Positions 1-8,923 of a stretch of 64,000 nt of DNA are shown piece after piece; the first letter of the stretch is position 1; every line of letters starts with the position of its first letter. A model generated the notes under the pieces. The model saw only the letters and a program-made list of their open reading frames with translations, was not told where the DNA came from and searched no databases. Position numbers and translations under genes: made by a program. Origin of the DNA: Lachnospiraceae bacterium AF51-6-b8A. GTDB taxonomy: Bacteria > Bacillota > Clostridia > Lachnospirales > Lachnospiraceae. The DNA is taken from NCBI GenBank assembly GCA_027682585.1, contig JAQCZH010000002.1:496001-560000 (forward strand), written 5' to 3'.

Positions 1-220
1 TCTGCTGATAGGCCCGCAATTGTTCTCTTCCATCCGCCTCGGCACAGACAATCACATGAATCGTATCGCTCGATCTGGCGTCACTCGGAACTGCCAGTGC
101 TATTTCTCCCGGCTGGCTCTGATTTTTCTGAAGAATAGTCCGTCCGTACGGAATCCCCAGTTCAGCATCCTGTGCTTCCGATGTATCTTGCAGCTTCGGT
201 TTCAGACAGACTGCATCAGT
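1..220 (-). pseudogene. Partial reading frame, possible Sde182/DUF1593 C-terminal remnant
   Basis: An open frame runs from just after a TGA at 221-223 off the left edge and overlaps the 3' end of the GH43 gene. It has no usable ATG, GTG or TTG start near its beginning. The translation contains IALAVPSDARSSDTIHVIVC followed by AEADGREQLRAYQQ, which resembles the C-terminal Ig-like part of Sde182/DUF1593 nucleoside-hydrolase-like proteins, where an IH-I-L segment and a YRR segment end the protein. Only the tail of such a protein would fit here, so I read it as a truncated remnant rather than a working gene. The family match is from memory of the motif and is weak; the rest lies outside the window. 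Confidence 0.3.
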
Positions 221-2001
221 TCACCTCTCTGAATCCCGCATGAATTAAAGGCATCCACGCGAACGGCATACGTACGTCCCTTGACCAGCGCCTTGATGCA
301 GATGTCCGGCTCAAAGGTCATGGCCGAATGATACAGATGATTTGCATCCGCCCCCCAGAGCACCACCCATCCTGTGGTCTGCTCAGAGCGATTGATATGA
401 ACTGTCAGATCGCACGGACCTGTGCGCCTTGCCGTGTACTGCGGCATGGCCGGCTTCTCTCCCTCCGCAAGACCAAAGATCCGGAGCCCCGACACGCACG
501 GCGTCTGACGAAACGCAGTTTCCGTGATGGTAAGACGGACAAAGCGGACGCGGATTCCCTCCTCGCGGACCACCAGATCGTGCGTAAGATCGGTTTCTGC
601 CTCCCGCTTGTCTTCAATCGGGAAGAATTTTTTCCCATCTGCCGATCCTTCGAGAAGCCACCGGGTATGGTGCTCCGTCTGATCAATGCATCGCTCTCTG
701 GCAACGCCTTCTACCGGCCCCGGCATCGGAAGAGAAAGCCCGTCATCCGCCAGATTGATTTGAATCGCATGCACCTGCATCTCTTGGCCAAGATCGCACA
801 TAATCCAGGCCGGCGCATTTTCCGCCGCCTTCCAACATGTCTGCACGTTTTCATCAGCGGCAAAGGAGGGCTCATGCCCATCGGCAAATGAGCTCGCCCG
901 CATTGTCTTCTTATAGCTCAGCAGCATCCAGTCCGGATCCGCCCACGGACCCTTCTTCATTTTCTCTATATCCATCGGCCAGTCGCCGTACCGCTGATTG
1001 CAGAACAGATTGCCCTCTGTATCAAAGCCCGCCGGCCAGAGCCCCACGCGCCGCTCCATGGGGTTATTGACGCTGATCCGCATAGTGGCCGTATGCCACC
1101 AGTTCTGGTCACGGTCACACAGCGTCGAACCATGACCGGCTCCCGGAAGAAATCCGCCCGGTTTATAGGAATACGGGGCATTGCCCGCCAGGTAAAACGG
1201 TCCCAGGGGGCTCTTTCCCACATAGCATCCATCGCAGTAGACGTTGTACTCCGCACCGGTTGCCGCATATTGCAGGTAATAGGTTCCGTCATGCTTCGTC
1301 ATCCAGGCGCCCTCAATGAAGGAATAATTTCCCAGAATACCATGCCGGATGAACCCTCTTTCGTCAGAGGTAATCTGATTCTCTGTGCGGCCATTCTGTT
1401 TTAAAAATTCGGGAAGGATCTGATCAATCTCTTCCTCCGTCTTCGGATCCCGGCAGTGATTCTCTCCGACCCGCTCAAATCCATGCTCCCACGGATTTCC
1501 TTCGATCAGTGCCTTCGGCTTCGTAAGCGGCCGCAGCGTCTCCGGATCAAGCTCCACGCCCCAGATCGGAGTTTCGCAGGAGCAGCCCCAGTAAAAGTAG
1601 ATCCTGCCGTCGTCATCCGCAAAGATGTTGGGATCCCAGAACGGAAAGGTACCCAGAATCCTGTCATAGGGGCCATGCTCTACATCTCTCGTTCGATAAA
1701 AATCGCAGGAAACGCCCCGTCTGGAGGCCGAAAAGTACACATAATCGCCGATCACACGGACATCCGGCGCATAATCGTAGAGCGGCAAATTGTCCGGCAG
1801 ACGGACGACGGTCCAGGATGTCAGATCATCCGATACCCATACAGACAGACTCATCGAGGCAAACAGGTAGTACCTGCCATGAAACAAAATGAGCGACGGA
1901 TCAGCGGCCTCCCGATAGATATCGTATCCGGAGTCAAACCGGTGCATGGTAAACTGGTAGCGGTACGGAACATTGATGGGGTTGCAGATATAAGAAGCCA
2001 T
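202..2001 (-). CDS. GH43-family glycoside hydrolase with discoidin-like domain
   Basis: A 599-residue cytoplasmic enzyme of the GH43 five-bladed propeller type, a group acting mainly on arabinose- or xylose-containing side chains. The N-terminal half shows the blade-one acid motif AADPSL (Asp near residue 34), a WDPN segment followed by DDDGRIYFYWG, and an IEGAW segment with the likely general acid Glu. Residues about 365-500 look like an F5/8 type C (discoidin) carbohydrate-binding domain, and the last 90 or so look like an Ig/FN3-like fold. There is no signal peptide. GAAGGAG sits 7 bases before the ATG. It lies 43 bp downstream of two alpha-L-rhamnosidase genes on the same strand, so a role in trimming rhamnogalacturonan side chains is inferred. 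The exact substrate is not readable from sequence. Confidence 0.85.
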   Translation of the reverse strand: MASYICNPINVPYRYQFTMHRFDSGYDIYREAADPSLILFHGRYYLFASMSLSVWVSDDLTSWTVVRLPDNLPLYDYAPDVRVIGDYVYFSASRRGVSCDFYRTRDVEHGPYDRILGTFPFWDPNIFADDDGRIYFYWGCSCETPIWGVELDPETLRPLTKPKALIEGNPWEHGFERVGENHCRDPKTEEEIDQILPEFLKQNGRTENQITSDERGFIRHGILGNYSFIEGAWMTKHDGTYYLQYAATGAEYNVYCDGCYVGKSPLGPFYLAGNAPYSYKPGGFLPGAGHGSTLCDRDQNWWHTATMRISVNNPMERRVGLWPAGFDTEGNLFCNQRYGDWPMDIEKMKKGPWADPDWMLLSYKKTMRASSFADGHEPSFAADENVQTCWKAAENAPAWIMCDLGQEMQVHAIQINLADDGLSLPMPGPVEGVARERCIDQTEHHTRWLLEGSADGKKFFPIEDKREAETDLTHDLVVREEGIRVRFVRLTITETAFRQTPCVSGLRIFGLAEGEKPAMPQYTARRTGPCDLTVHINRSEQTTGWVVLWGADANHLYHSAMTFEPDICIKALVKGRTYAVRVDAFNSCGIQRGELMQSV

Positions 2002-2044
2002 ACATTTTCTCCTTCATTATTTCAGACTGAAAGAAGATGGATAA

Positions 2045-4846
2045 TCAGCCTGCCGGCGTGACAATCTGCGCTTCCATCTCTTCCACGGCTTTATTCAGCT
2101 CATTCCGATCAAACGGAATATACATCATGTCTTTTAGTTCCCGGAACGTATTGCAACTCATTTCCGGATCATGCGCCATCCCGACCAGCATTGGCAGGTG
2201 ATTTCCCAGAATAGCCGCCATGTCCGGGAATTCGAGTACCTTTCCCAGACGGCTGTCCCAGCTGATGACTTTGCGGAAGTCATGAACAGGAGCATAGCTC
2301 CACGCATAATCTCCTGCGGGGAGTTTCAGGTCTCTCTTTTCCGGATCCTCCGGCAGAACGACTCTCGCGCTTGCCCCAAACGGGATGTGAACCTGAATCG
2401 TAAGGGTTCCATCCGGCTGAACAGTCCAGGCGATCCGGTACTCTCCGGCGGCGCTCATGTAGCGGCATGAAATGTGTCCCAACCGGACATCCGGATGTGG
2501 CGCAAGGTGCGCTTCCGAAAGGCCAGGCTTTAAAGGCCTGATCCCGGCCGCATAGCCGTACAGAAACTCCATGACTGATCCATAGGCGTAATGGTTCAGG
2601 GAATTCATGCCGGTATCCGAGATGGTTCCATCCGGAAGGACCGAATTCCAGCGCTCCCAGATCGTTGTGGCTCCCAGGTTGACTTCATACAGCCACCCGG
2701 GGAACTGCTCGCTAAGCAGCAGGTCGTAGGCGATGTCAGTCATTCCATTTTCAGCCAATACGGAGCACATCATCGGCGCTCCGACAAAGCCGCCCTTGAT
2801 TTTATACAGGTCCTTTTTAAAGCGCAGACGAAGCTGATCCTTGATCTTCTCCCGATCCGGGCAGATCGAAAACCGCAGGGCAAGAAGAAGGGCGGTCTGC
2901 GTATCGATCGCCAGTCGGCCGGACGGAGTGACGTATTCCTTCCGGATTGCCTGACGGATTTCTTCTGCAAGCGTCTGATACCGGCAGGAATCCTCGGTAT
3001 TCCCCAGAATGGCAGCGGCACGGGCAGCGATTCCGGCGGAGACATAATAATAGACGGACGCAACGTATGTATCGTCTGTACTCCCTTTAAAGCTCGTCTC
3101 GGTAGCCCCGTCTAGCGCCAGCCAGTCTCCAAAACTGAAACCGAAGTCAAAGAGACGCCGTGTTCCGGAACTTCTCCCTTCATCCTGCCGGTAAATCCAC
3201 TCCAGCCAGTCCCGCATCATCGGATACTGCTGCCTAAGCTCCCGCTTATCTCCATAAAACTCATACATGGTCCACGGAATGAATGTACCTGCGTCTCCCC
3301 AGACAGCCCCGCAGTCATCCTTGTGTCCGATATTAGGGATAAAATTCGGAATGCCGCCATGGAGGAAGGCCTGTTCATCCCGAAGCAGTTCTTCATAATG
3401 ATGATAAAATGCGTTCATCTGCATATGATAGCAGGCAGTTGGCGCGAACACCTGCGCGTCTCCCGTCCATCCCAGCCGTTCGGAACGCTGGGGGCAGTCC
3501 GTCGGAAGATCAATACTGTTTGAGCGCTGGCTCCACAGCGTATTCTCATAGAGACGGTTTACTTTTGCATGCCCTGTCTCAAGGAAGCCCGTTCTTGCCG
3601 TGTCAGAATATAAAGCAACACCGGTAAAATCATCCGGCCGGATCTCACGCGGCCATCCGGTGATCTTGACATATCGGAATCCAAAAAATGTAAAATGAGG
3701 TCGGACCGTTTCGCTTCGGCCGTCGGCCACGTATAAAAATTCAGATTTGGCGTCGCGGTAATTCTTGTGATAAAAATTCCCCTGCTGCAGGATTTCCCCG
3801 AACTCCAGCTTGATTTTTGTGCCAAATGGAATTGAGGCATCAACCGGGAACGTAACAAATCCCGCAAAGTTCTGGCCAAAATCAAGGACCGTCTCACCGG
3901 CCGGCGTGTGCAGAATCTCCCGGACCGGAAGTATCTCATGCGAAGTCACCGGAAGGGATGTGCGGTCTGATATATGCGATTTCTCAAGATTCCGGCAGCC
4001 GGAAAACGCTTCCGGATGCGCAAGGACGCAGACCGGTTTCCAGGAATCCTCCTTCCCCGACAGATGGCGCGTCCGATCAATCATCTCGCCATCATAAATG
4101 CCGGAAGCAAGAGTATCAGAAGCCCGGTACTGCCAGGATGCATCCGTACCGAACACGGTTTCCTTTCCATTCTCCCAGACATGCATCTCCGTGATCGCTG
4201 CCATCCGGTCTCCGAAGTTCTGATCCCTCATGCCAAGTCCGAATGTGCCCAGATACCATCCTCTGCCAAGAAGAATATCAACCTCATTTTCCCCTTCCTG
4301 AAGAAAATCGGCAAGATCATAGGTCATAGCCTGCAGGCGCGTTTCATAGATGGACACATAGGGAGCGAGGTACTCATTTCCCACTTTTTCCCCATTCACA
4401 TAGAGCTCAAAAAGGCCCACGCCAGTCACATAGATCCGAGCCTTATCCGGAGTACGGGCAAGAGACAGAGTTTTTCTTAGAATCGGATGGCAGGCATCTC
4501 CCGCCTCGGGCCCAATCCATTCTGCTGCCCATGGCTCCTTCTGCTTGCCGGTCTCAAACCAACTGGAAGCCTCTGCCAGATCTCCCTCATTGCCGGTGAT
4601 CTTTACCCGGACATAATACCGGGTTCGAGGCTGAAGCGGGAAATCTGCGTTCAGCTGATTAACCGTGGAAGCATCCGTATAGGTGTACAGCAGCGTCTCA
4701 AATGACGGGTCCGTGGACACGGCAACGGTCCTCTGAACAGCCTCTGTTGACTTCGTGTCTGTAACCTGCCAGGAAATGTTGACGGATGCCATGGCATAGC
4801 CCAGCGGTTCATGAATTCCATTGATCGTTATATCAGATACTTTCAT
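2045..4846 (-). CDS. Alpha-L-rhamnosidase, GH78
   Basis: A 933-residue GH78 enzyme expected to release terminal alpha-L-rhamnose from oligosaccharides or glycosides. It carries the N-terminal beta domains typical of the family (YVNGEKVG, LLGRGWYLG), then the (alpha/alpha)6 catalytic domain with the acid cluster DCPQRSERLGWTGD and the base motif TTIWERW (Glu near residue 731). No signal peptide is seen, so it is intracellular. About 75 residues after the usual C-terminal beta domain form an extra tail rich in acidic and Met residues that the neighbouring GH78 lacks. The ATG overlaps the stop of the upstream rhamnosidase (ATGA), with AAGGAG in front, so the two are translationally coupled. The two paralogues differ widely, which suggests different substrate linkages. 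Confidence 0.93.
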   Translation of the reverse strand: MKVSDITINGIHEPLGYAMASVNISWQVTDTKSTEAVQRTVAVSTDPSFETLLYTYTDASTVNQLNADFPLQPRTRYYVRVKITGNEGDLAEASSWFETGKQKEPWAAEWIGPEAGDACHPILRKTLSLARTPDKARIYVTGVGLFELYVNGEKVGNEYLAPYVSIYETRLQAMTYDLADFLQEGENEVDILLGRGWYLGTFGLGMRDQNFGDRMAAITEMHVWENGKETVFGTDASWQYRASDTLASGIYDGEMIDRTRHLSGKEDSWKPVCVLAHPEAFSGCRNLEKSHISDRTSLPVTSHEILPVREILHTPAGETVLDFGQNFAGFVTFPVDASIPFGTKIKLEFGEILQQGNFYHKNYRDAKSEFLYVADGRSETVRPHFTFFGFRYVKITGWPREIRPDDFTGVALYSDTARTGFLETGHAKVNRLYENTLWSQRSNSIDLPTDCPQRSERLGWTGDAQVFAPTACYHMQMNAFYHHYEELLRDEQAFLHGGIPNFIPNIGHKDDCGAVWGDAGTFIPWTMYEFYGDKRELRQQYPMMRDWLEWIYRQDEGRSSGTRRLFDFGFSFGDWLALDGATETSFKGSTDDTYVASVYYYVSAGIAARAAAILGNTEDSCRYQTLAEEIRQAIRKEYVTPSGRLAIDTQTALLLALRFSICPDREKIKDQLRLRFKKDLYKIKGGFVGAPMMCSVLAENGMTDIAYDLLLSEQFPGWLYEVNLGATTIWERWNSVLPDGTISDTGMNSLNHYAYGSVMEFLYGYAAGIRPLKPGLSEAHLAPHPDVRLGHISCRYMSAAGEYRIAWTVQPDGTLTIQVHIPFGASARVVLPEDPEKRDLKLPAGDYAWSYAPVHDFRKVISWDSRLGKVLEFPDMAAILGNHLPMLVGMAHDPEMSCNTFRELKDMMYIPFDRNELNKAVEEMEAQIVTPAG

Positions 4847-7419
4847 AGTCTCTCTCCTTCATCAAGTGCCAGTGAAATACAGGTATGGCCTGCCGGCAAA
4901 ACAGCCTGATATGTCGAATAGCAGAAATCTGCCTGGGCGCCCATCGGGACATCTGCCTCAAACTTGACCTCATTTTCCTCCGTCACGCGCCACTGCACAC
5001 GGTATACTCCGGCTGCGGTCTGCATCCGGCAGTTCATGAACTTAAGCTCCGGGATTACATGCGGAACTATGTGGACACGGTGATAGCCGGGTGACATAGC
5101 CCGAATCCCGGCCGCGTAACGGTACATCCAGGCCGCGATGCTGCCGTAGCTGTAGTGATTCAGGCTGTTCATGCCGTCCGGGTTCATCGAGCCGTCGGGA
5201 AGAACAGAATTCCAGCGTTCCCAGATCGTGGTTGCACCCATTTTGACCTCATACAGCCATCCCGGCATCTCCTGATTCAAAAGCAGATGCGCAGCTGTCC
5301 GGGCATGTCCCGTCTCCGTCAGTGCCGGCAGAAGCAGCGGCGTACCGATAAATCCGGTATTTAAAAATCCATGATTGTCCCATACAGCCTTATCAAGCGC
5401 ATCACCTTCCCTCTGCCGCAACTGTTCATCCGGGTTCAGATTGAACATAATTGCCAGAGCAGAGGCAGTCTGTGTCTTCTGATTGCAGAGTCCCTCGTGA
5501 TCAAAGAATTCCTCTCGGATTGCTTCCAGAATCTCCTCAGACAGCGCCTTATAATGAGCGGACTCGCCCGGATCGCCCAAAATGGCAGCGGCCCTGGACA
5601 TAATTTTCACTTCCTGATAATAATGCGTACCGGAGATCAGAACCGGGTCCGTCTTTCCGAACGGACCGGGAGCGTCATTGTCCATGGCCAGCCAGTCGCC
5701 GAAGCTGAAACGATCCCGGAGCAGGTGCTTGTTTCCTGCTTTTTGGTCCAGCTCCTGAAGATACTCTGTCCAGGCCCTCATTCCCGGGTAGCATTCTCCA
5801 AGAAGAGACTTGTCGCCATACGCCTGATACACATACCAGGGAATGAGGACTCCGGAATCCGCCCATGGCTGGGTGCCATACTCCGCAACCATTCCTTTTT
5901 TGAGACGCGGAACTACATTTGGGACGGCACCACCAATCAGTTTCTGCTCCGCCCGCATGTCCCACAGATACTTTCGGAAAAAGGCAGGTGCGTAAAAAAT
6001 CATGCATGCTGTTTCCGAAAAGACCTGCGCATCCCCGGTCCACCCTAACCGCTCATCCCGCTGCGGGCAGTCCATAGGAACATCGAGAAAATTGTCCTTT
6101 GCGCTCCAGACAATATTTTCAACCAGGCGGTTGACCAGATCATTCCCCGTCTGGATGGATCCGGTCTGTTCCATCTGGCTCCGCAGATGAACAGCAATAA
6201 AATTATCCGGAAGAAGCTGCCGCCGAACTGCCTCTTTGTCAGCTCCCTCGATCTCTACGAGCATATAGCGAAATCCATAGAAGGTAAAATGCGGACGGAT
6301 GGTCCGCTCAATCCCATTGGAACGGTATTCGTAAGCAGCTTTCGCTTCCCGGTAATTCTCATGATAGAAGCATTCGTTCTGCAGGATCTCTCCGGCCGTC
6401 AGCCGGATGACGGCGCCATCGGGAAGTGTATTTCTAATCTTCACCCAGCCGGTCAGATTTTGACCAAAGTCAAGGATGGTCTCTCCCTTTGGCGATCGCA
6501 GAAGCTGAACAGGGGGAAAGCTTTCCTCCGCCACGACAGGAAGACTCCATCGGTCACACAGGGGGCCGCAGTGAACCGGCTCCGTTTTCTCTACCGGAAG
6601 CCACAATTCCTTCTCTTTCAGCTCTGCCTCCCGGGCGCTGTCGTACACTTCTCCGTCATAGATACTGCAGCTGATGACCGGCGAGGGTTTCCATCCCCAT
6701 GACAGATCCGTAGTGAGAAGAGGCGCACAGTCTGACGGATGGAGATACAATTCGCAAATGGCATAGTACCGGTTCCCATACACTCCTGTAAAGCCGCCAT
6801 TGAACCCGATACGTCCCTTGAACCATCCGTCTCCCAGCAGGATCTGAATGGTATTCTCTCCCTGACGCAATAAGGCAGACGGATCATAGGTATACGTCTG
6901 CAGATGCAGGTCATACGAATGATAGCCCGGCACAAGGTATTCTTTTCCAAGCTTCTGACCATTAATCCGGATTTCATAGAGACCCAGTCCACAGATATAC
7001 AGACGAGCCTCATCAGATACCTCGTTCAGAGAGAACTGACGCTGTAAAACAGGGATCGATATCTCTTCTGCCGATTGCCTTGGTGAAATCCATTCGGCTT
7101 GCCAGGGCTCCTTCATTTTTCCTGTTTCAAACCAGCTGGATGCCTCAGCCCTGCTCCCGGTATCTGAAATCGCCTCTACAGTCCATTCATAACGGGTCCT
7201 GGGAACCAGAGGGAGCCGCTCCGGATGATAATCTGCGGAATCAACGTGAGGAAGCCAGCCGCTGTCTGAGCAGCACTGCCCGTCCGAAAAGATACGGATT
7301 CTCGCAGAAACGACGGTCTTCTCTTCTTCGTTTTCGCAAATCCAGGATAAACTTAAGGGATTCATCTGAAATCCCAGCGGTTCTGTTATGTGATTGGCTC
7401 GCAACTGTGTGATTTTCAT
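4843..7419 (-). CDS. Alpha-L-rhamnosidase, GH78 (second copy)
   Basis: A GH78 alpha-L-rhamnosidase of 858 residues, first gene of the three-gene glycosidase operon. It has the same layout as its downstream neighbour: N-terminal Fn3-like and carbohydrate-binding beta domains, the catalytic cluster DCPQRDERLGWTGD, and TTIWERW near the C-terminal end of the barrel. I place the start at the ATG at 7419 because GGGAG lies 9 bases upstream; an in-frame ATG eight codons earlier has no ribosome site. There is no secretion signal. Side-by-side non-identical GH78 genes with a GH43 point to intracellular breakdown of rhamnose-rich pectin fragments, as inference. No transporter belongs directly to this operon within the window. 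Confidence 0.93.
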   Translation of the reverse strand: MKITQLRANHITEPLGFQMNPLSLSWICENEEEKTVVSARIRIFSDGQCCSDSGWLPHVDSADYHPERLPLVPRTRYEWTVEAISDTGSRAEASSWFETGKMKEPWQAEWISPRQSAEEISIPVLQRQFSLNEVSDEARLYICGLGLYEIRINGQKLGKEYLVPGYHSYDLHLQTYTYDPSALLRQGENTIQILLGDGWFKGRIGFNGGFTGVYGNRYYAICELYLHPSDCAPLLTTDLSWGWKPSPVISCSIYDGEVYDSAREAELKEKELWLPVEKTEPVHCGPLCDRWSLPVVAEESFPPVQLLRSPKGETILDFGQNLTGWVKIRNTLPDGAVIRLTAGEILQNECFYHENYREAKAAYEYRSNGIERTIRPHFTFYGFRYMLVEIEGADKEAVRRQLLPDNFIAVHLRSQMEQTGSIQTGNDLVNRLVENIVWSAKDNFLDVPMDCPQRDERLGWTGDAQVFSETACMIFYAPAFFRKYLWDMRAEQKLIGGAVPNVVPRLKKGMVAEYGTQPWADSGVLIPWYVYQAYGDKSLLGECYPGMRAWTEYLQELDQKAGNKHLLRDRFSFGDWLAMDNDAPGPFGKTDPVLISGTHYYQEVKIMSRAAAILGDPGESAHYKALSEEILEAIREEFFDHEGLCNQKTQTASALAIMFNLNPDEQLRQREGDALDKAVWDNHGFLNTGFIGTPLLLPALTETGHARTAAHLLLNQEMPGWLYEVKMGATTIWERWNSVLPDGSMNPDGMNSLNHYSYGSIAAWMYRYAAGIRAMSPGYHRVHIVPHVIPELKFMNCRMQTAAGVYRVQWRVTEENEVKFEADVPMGAQADFCYSTYQAVLPAGHTCISLALDEGERL

Positions 7420-7448
7420 ATTGTACATCTCCCGGATAATCAATGTAA

Positions 7449-7498
7449 GTGTTTCGACTCTGGCAACTAGTATAGGCAGAAACAGAGTCGAAGAACAC
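7449..7498 (-). promoter_or_regulatory. Inverted repeat around a possible -10 of the rhamnosidase operon
   Basis: Two arms, 7449-7462 (GTGTTTCGACTCTG) and 7483-7498 (CAGAGTCGAAGAACAC), are complementary apart from a two-base bulge. The spacer contains TATACT on the minus strand, which could be a -10 box. The element lies 30-80 bp upstream of the GH78 start. It could be an operator or a 5' UTR hairpin; sequence alone does not separate these. Confidence 0.5.
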
Positions 7499-7576
7499 CT
7501 CTCTCAATTGGTAAAATCCGGCATATTTTACGATTTTGTGATCATTCAGCAAACCAAATGAGGAACGCTTCTTCAG

Positions 7577-8008
7577 ATGGGATACGCCCCGACTACAATG
7601 AATTCTCAGTTTCCAGACCTGAGAAAAGGCAAAATCGATCTGAGTATCATGGCAGAACCAGACAGTCAGTACTGCGATGGCCTGCTCTTTTTGCCAATTT
7701 GCGAGGACATGTACAGTTTCTGCATGTCACCTGCCCACCCTCTTGCACATAAAAAAATACTCAGGCCAAGTGACCTGAGTTCGTATTCTGTAAAATACGG
7801 TCAATATCCCTACTTAAAAACTTCTTTTAGCAGCCAGCTGCAGAAGAACGGTATCCAGGGTGAACCTGTTTCCGGTGAGTACGACACCCAGACCACCCTT
7901 GGCGTGCTGTCAGATGGCTCCCTCTTTGTGATCCACAGTCCGTATTCAAAGATTCGCGCAAGCGAATCTACCAAAATTCTGCCACAAAAAGTAACCTCCA
8001 ATCATTAG
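7577..8008 (+). pseudogene. LysR-type regulator remnant (effector-binding domain only)
   Basis: The frame encodes a LysR substrate-binding segment: KGKIDLSIMAEPDSQYCDGL, then MSPAHPLA, LRPSDLSSY and a late GVLSDGSLFVIHSP. These match the order of blocks in the LysR effector domain. The DNA-binding helix-turn-helix and the first part of the effector domain are missing, and the 150 bp upstream contain stops in all frames I followed. I therefore call it a 5'-truncated pseudogene. It is oriented away from the rhamnosidase operon and may once have regulated it. Confidence 0.7.
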
Positions 8009-8033
8009 AATTTTGCTCTAACAATTGGAGGTT
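7993..8033. terminator. Hairpin at the end of the LysR remnant
   Basis: AACCTCCAAT (7993-8002) pairs perfectly with ATTGGAGGTT (8024-8033) across a 21-base loop. It lies between the convergent LysR remnant and the esterase gene. There is no clear T-run on either side, so terminator function is uncertain. Confidence 0.35.
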
Positions 8034-8092
8034 CGTTCAACAATCGCAATCCTTCTGTGGATCTCTTTGCTTCCGACAATATTCCTTACATC

Positions 8093-8869
8093 TTATTGTC
8101 CATCCTTCATCCAGAACTCTACCGCCTGATCGATCCAGCCCTCTGCAGACAGGCCTTTTGCTGTTCCGACACCATGGGGCACTCCCGGATAAATATGCGC
8201 CTCGTAAGCAATCCCCTGAGCCTTTAAGGCTGCTGCTAGCTTTTTCGTGTTCTCCGACGGTACCGCTTCATCCGCATCCCCGCACCAGACAAATGTGCGC
8301 GGATAATTCTGATCGACATTAGTCTGAATACTGTAAGCGAGGGCCTTCTCCTCCGACGCCTTCTTCCCAAGAAGATTTTCCCTGGTTCCGAGGTGCGTCT
8401 TCTCCTCTTCCAGAGTAATCACCGGATATGCCAGGATGATGGCAGACGGCTTCGGCAGACCATAGTGAGGATAGCCCATTGTCGTCGTTCCAAAGGATGC
8501 CACCAAATGCCCTCCCGCGGATGATCCCCACACAGAGTAGTCCTCCATGTCCACCATATATTCCTCTTTGCGTGATATGATCTCCTGTACAGCCCTCGCC
8601 AGATCATCCTGCGGATTGGGATAAGCCGCCTTATCTCTCACACGGTAGTAGACGATAAAGGCAGATATTCCTTTTTTGTTCAGAGCTTTTGCAAACGGAA
8701 CGCCCTCGACAAAACTGCAGACCAGCTGATAGCCCCCGCCAGGACAGATGATTGCACATTTATGATATTTCCCATCGTGAATCACAAAGCGATCATCTAA
8801 CTTATACTGATTTCCTCGAAAAAAATCCTTTAGTTTCTGCAGATTGTTAATTTCAATTTGTACAGACAT
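8093..8869 (-). CDS. Alpha/beta-hydrolase, carbohydrate acetyl-esterase-like
   Basis: A 258-residue alpha/beta-hydrolase of the BD-FAE/acetyl-xylan-esterase-like group. The oxyanion segment ICPGGGY, the nucleophile elbow GSSAGG (Ser117), the acid in CGDADEAVP (Asp198 or Asp200) and the histidine in GVPHGVG (His232) form a complete catalytic set. There is no signal peptide, so it would act on imported sugar. It is the last gene of the GH4-transporter operon, 54 bp after the GH4 gene. Removal of acetyl groups from pectin-derived galacturonides is the natural inference, but an activity on other ester-linked sugars cannot be excluded. Confidence 0.8.
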   Translation of the reverse strand: MSVQIEINNLQKLKDFFRGNQYKLDDRFVIHDGKYHKCAIICPGGGYQLVCSFVEGVPFAKALNKKGISAFIVYYRVRDKAAYPNPQDDLARAVQEIISRKEEYMVDMEDYSVWGSSAGGHLVASFGTTTMGYPHYGLPKPSAIILAYPVITLEEEKTHLGTRENLLGKKASEEKALAYSIQTNVDQNYPRTFVWCGDADEAVPSENTKKLAAALKAQGIAYEAHIYPGVPHGVGTAKGLSAEGWIDQAVEFWMKDGQ

Positions 8870-8923
8870 CCCTTAACTTCCCTTCATGATTTTTGTTGTT
8901 CCGCTTCATCCTCTAGTACAACT

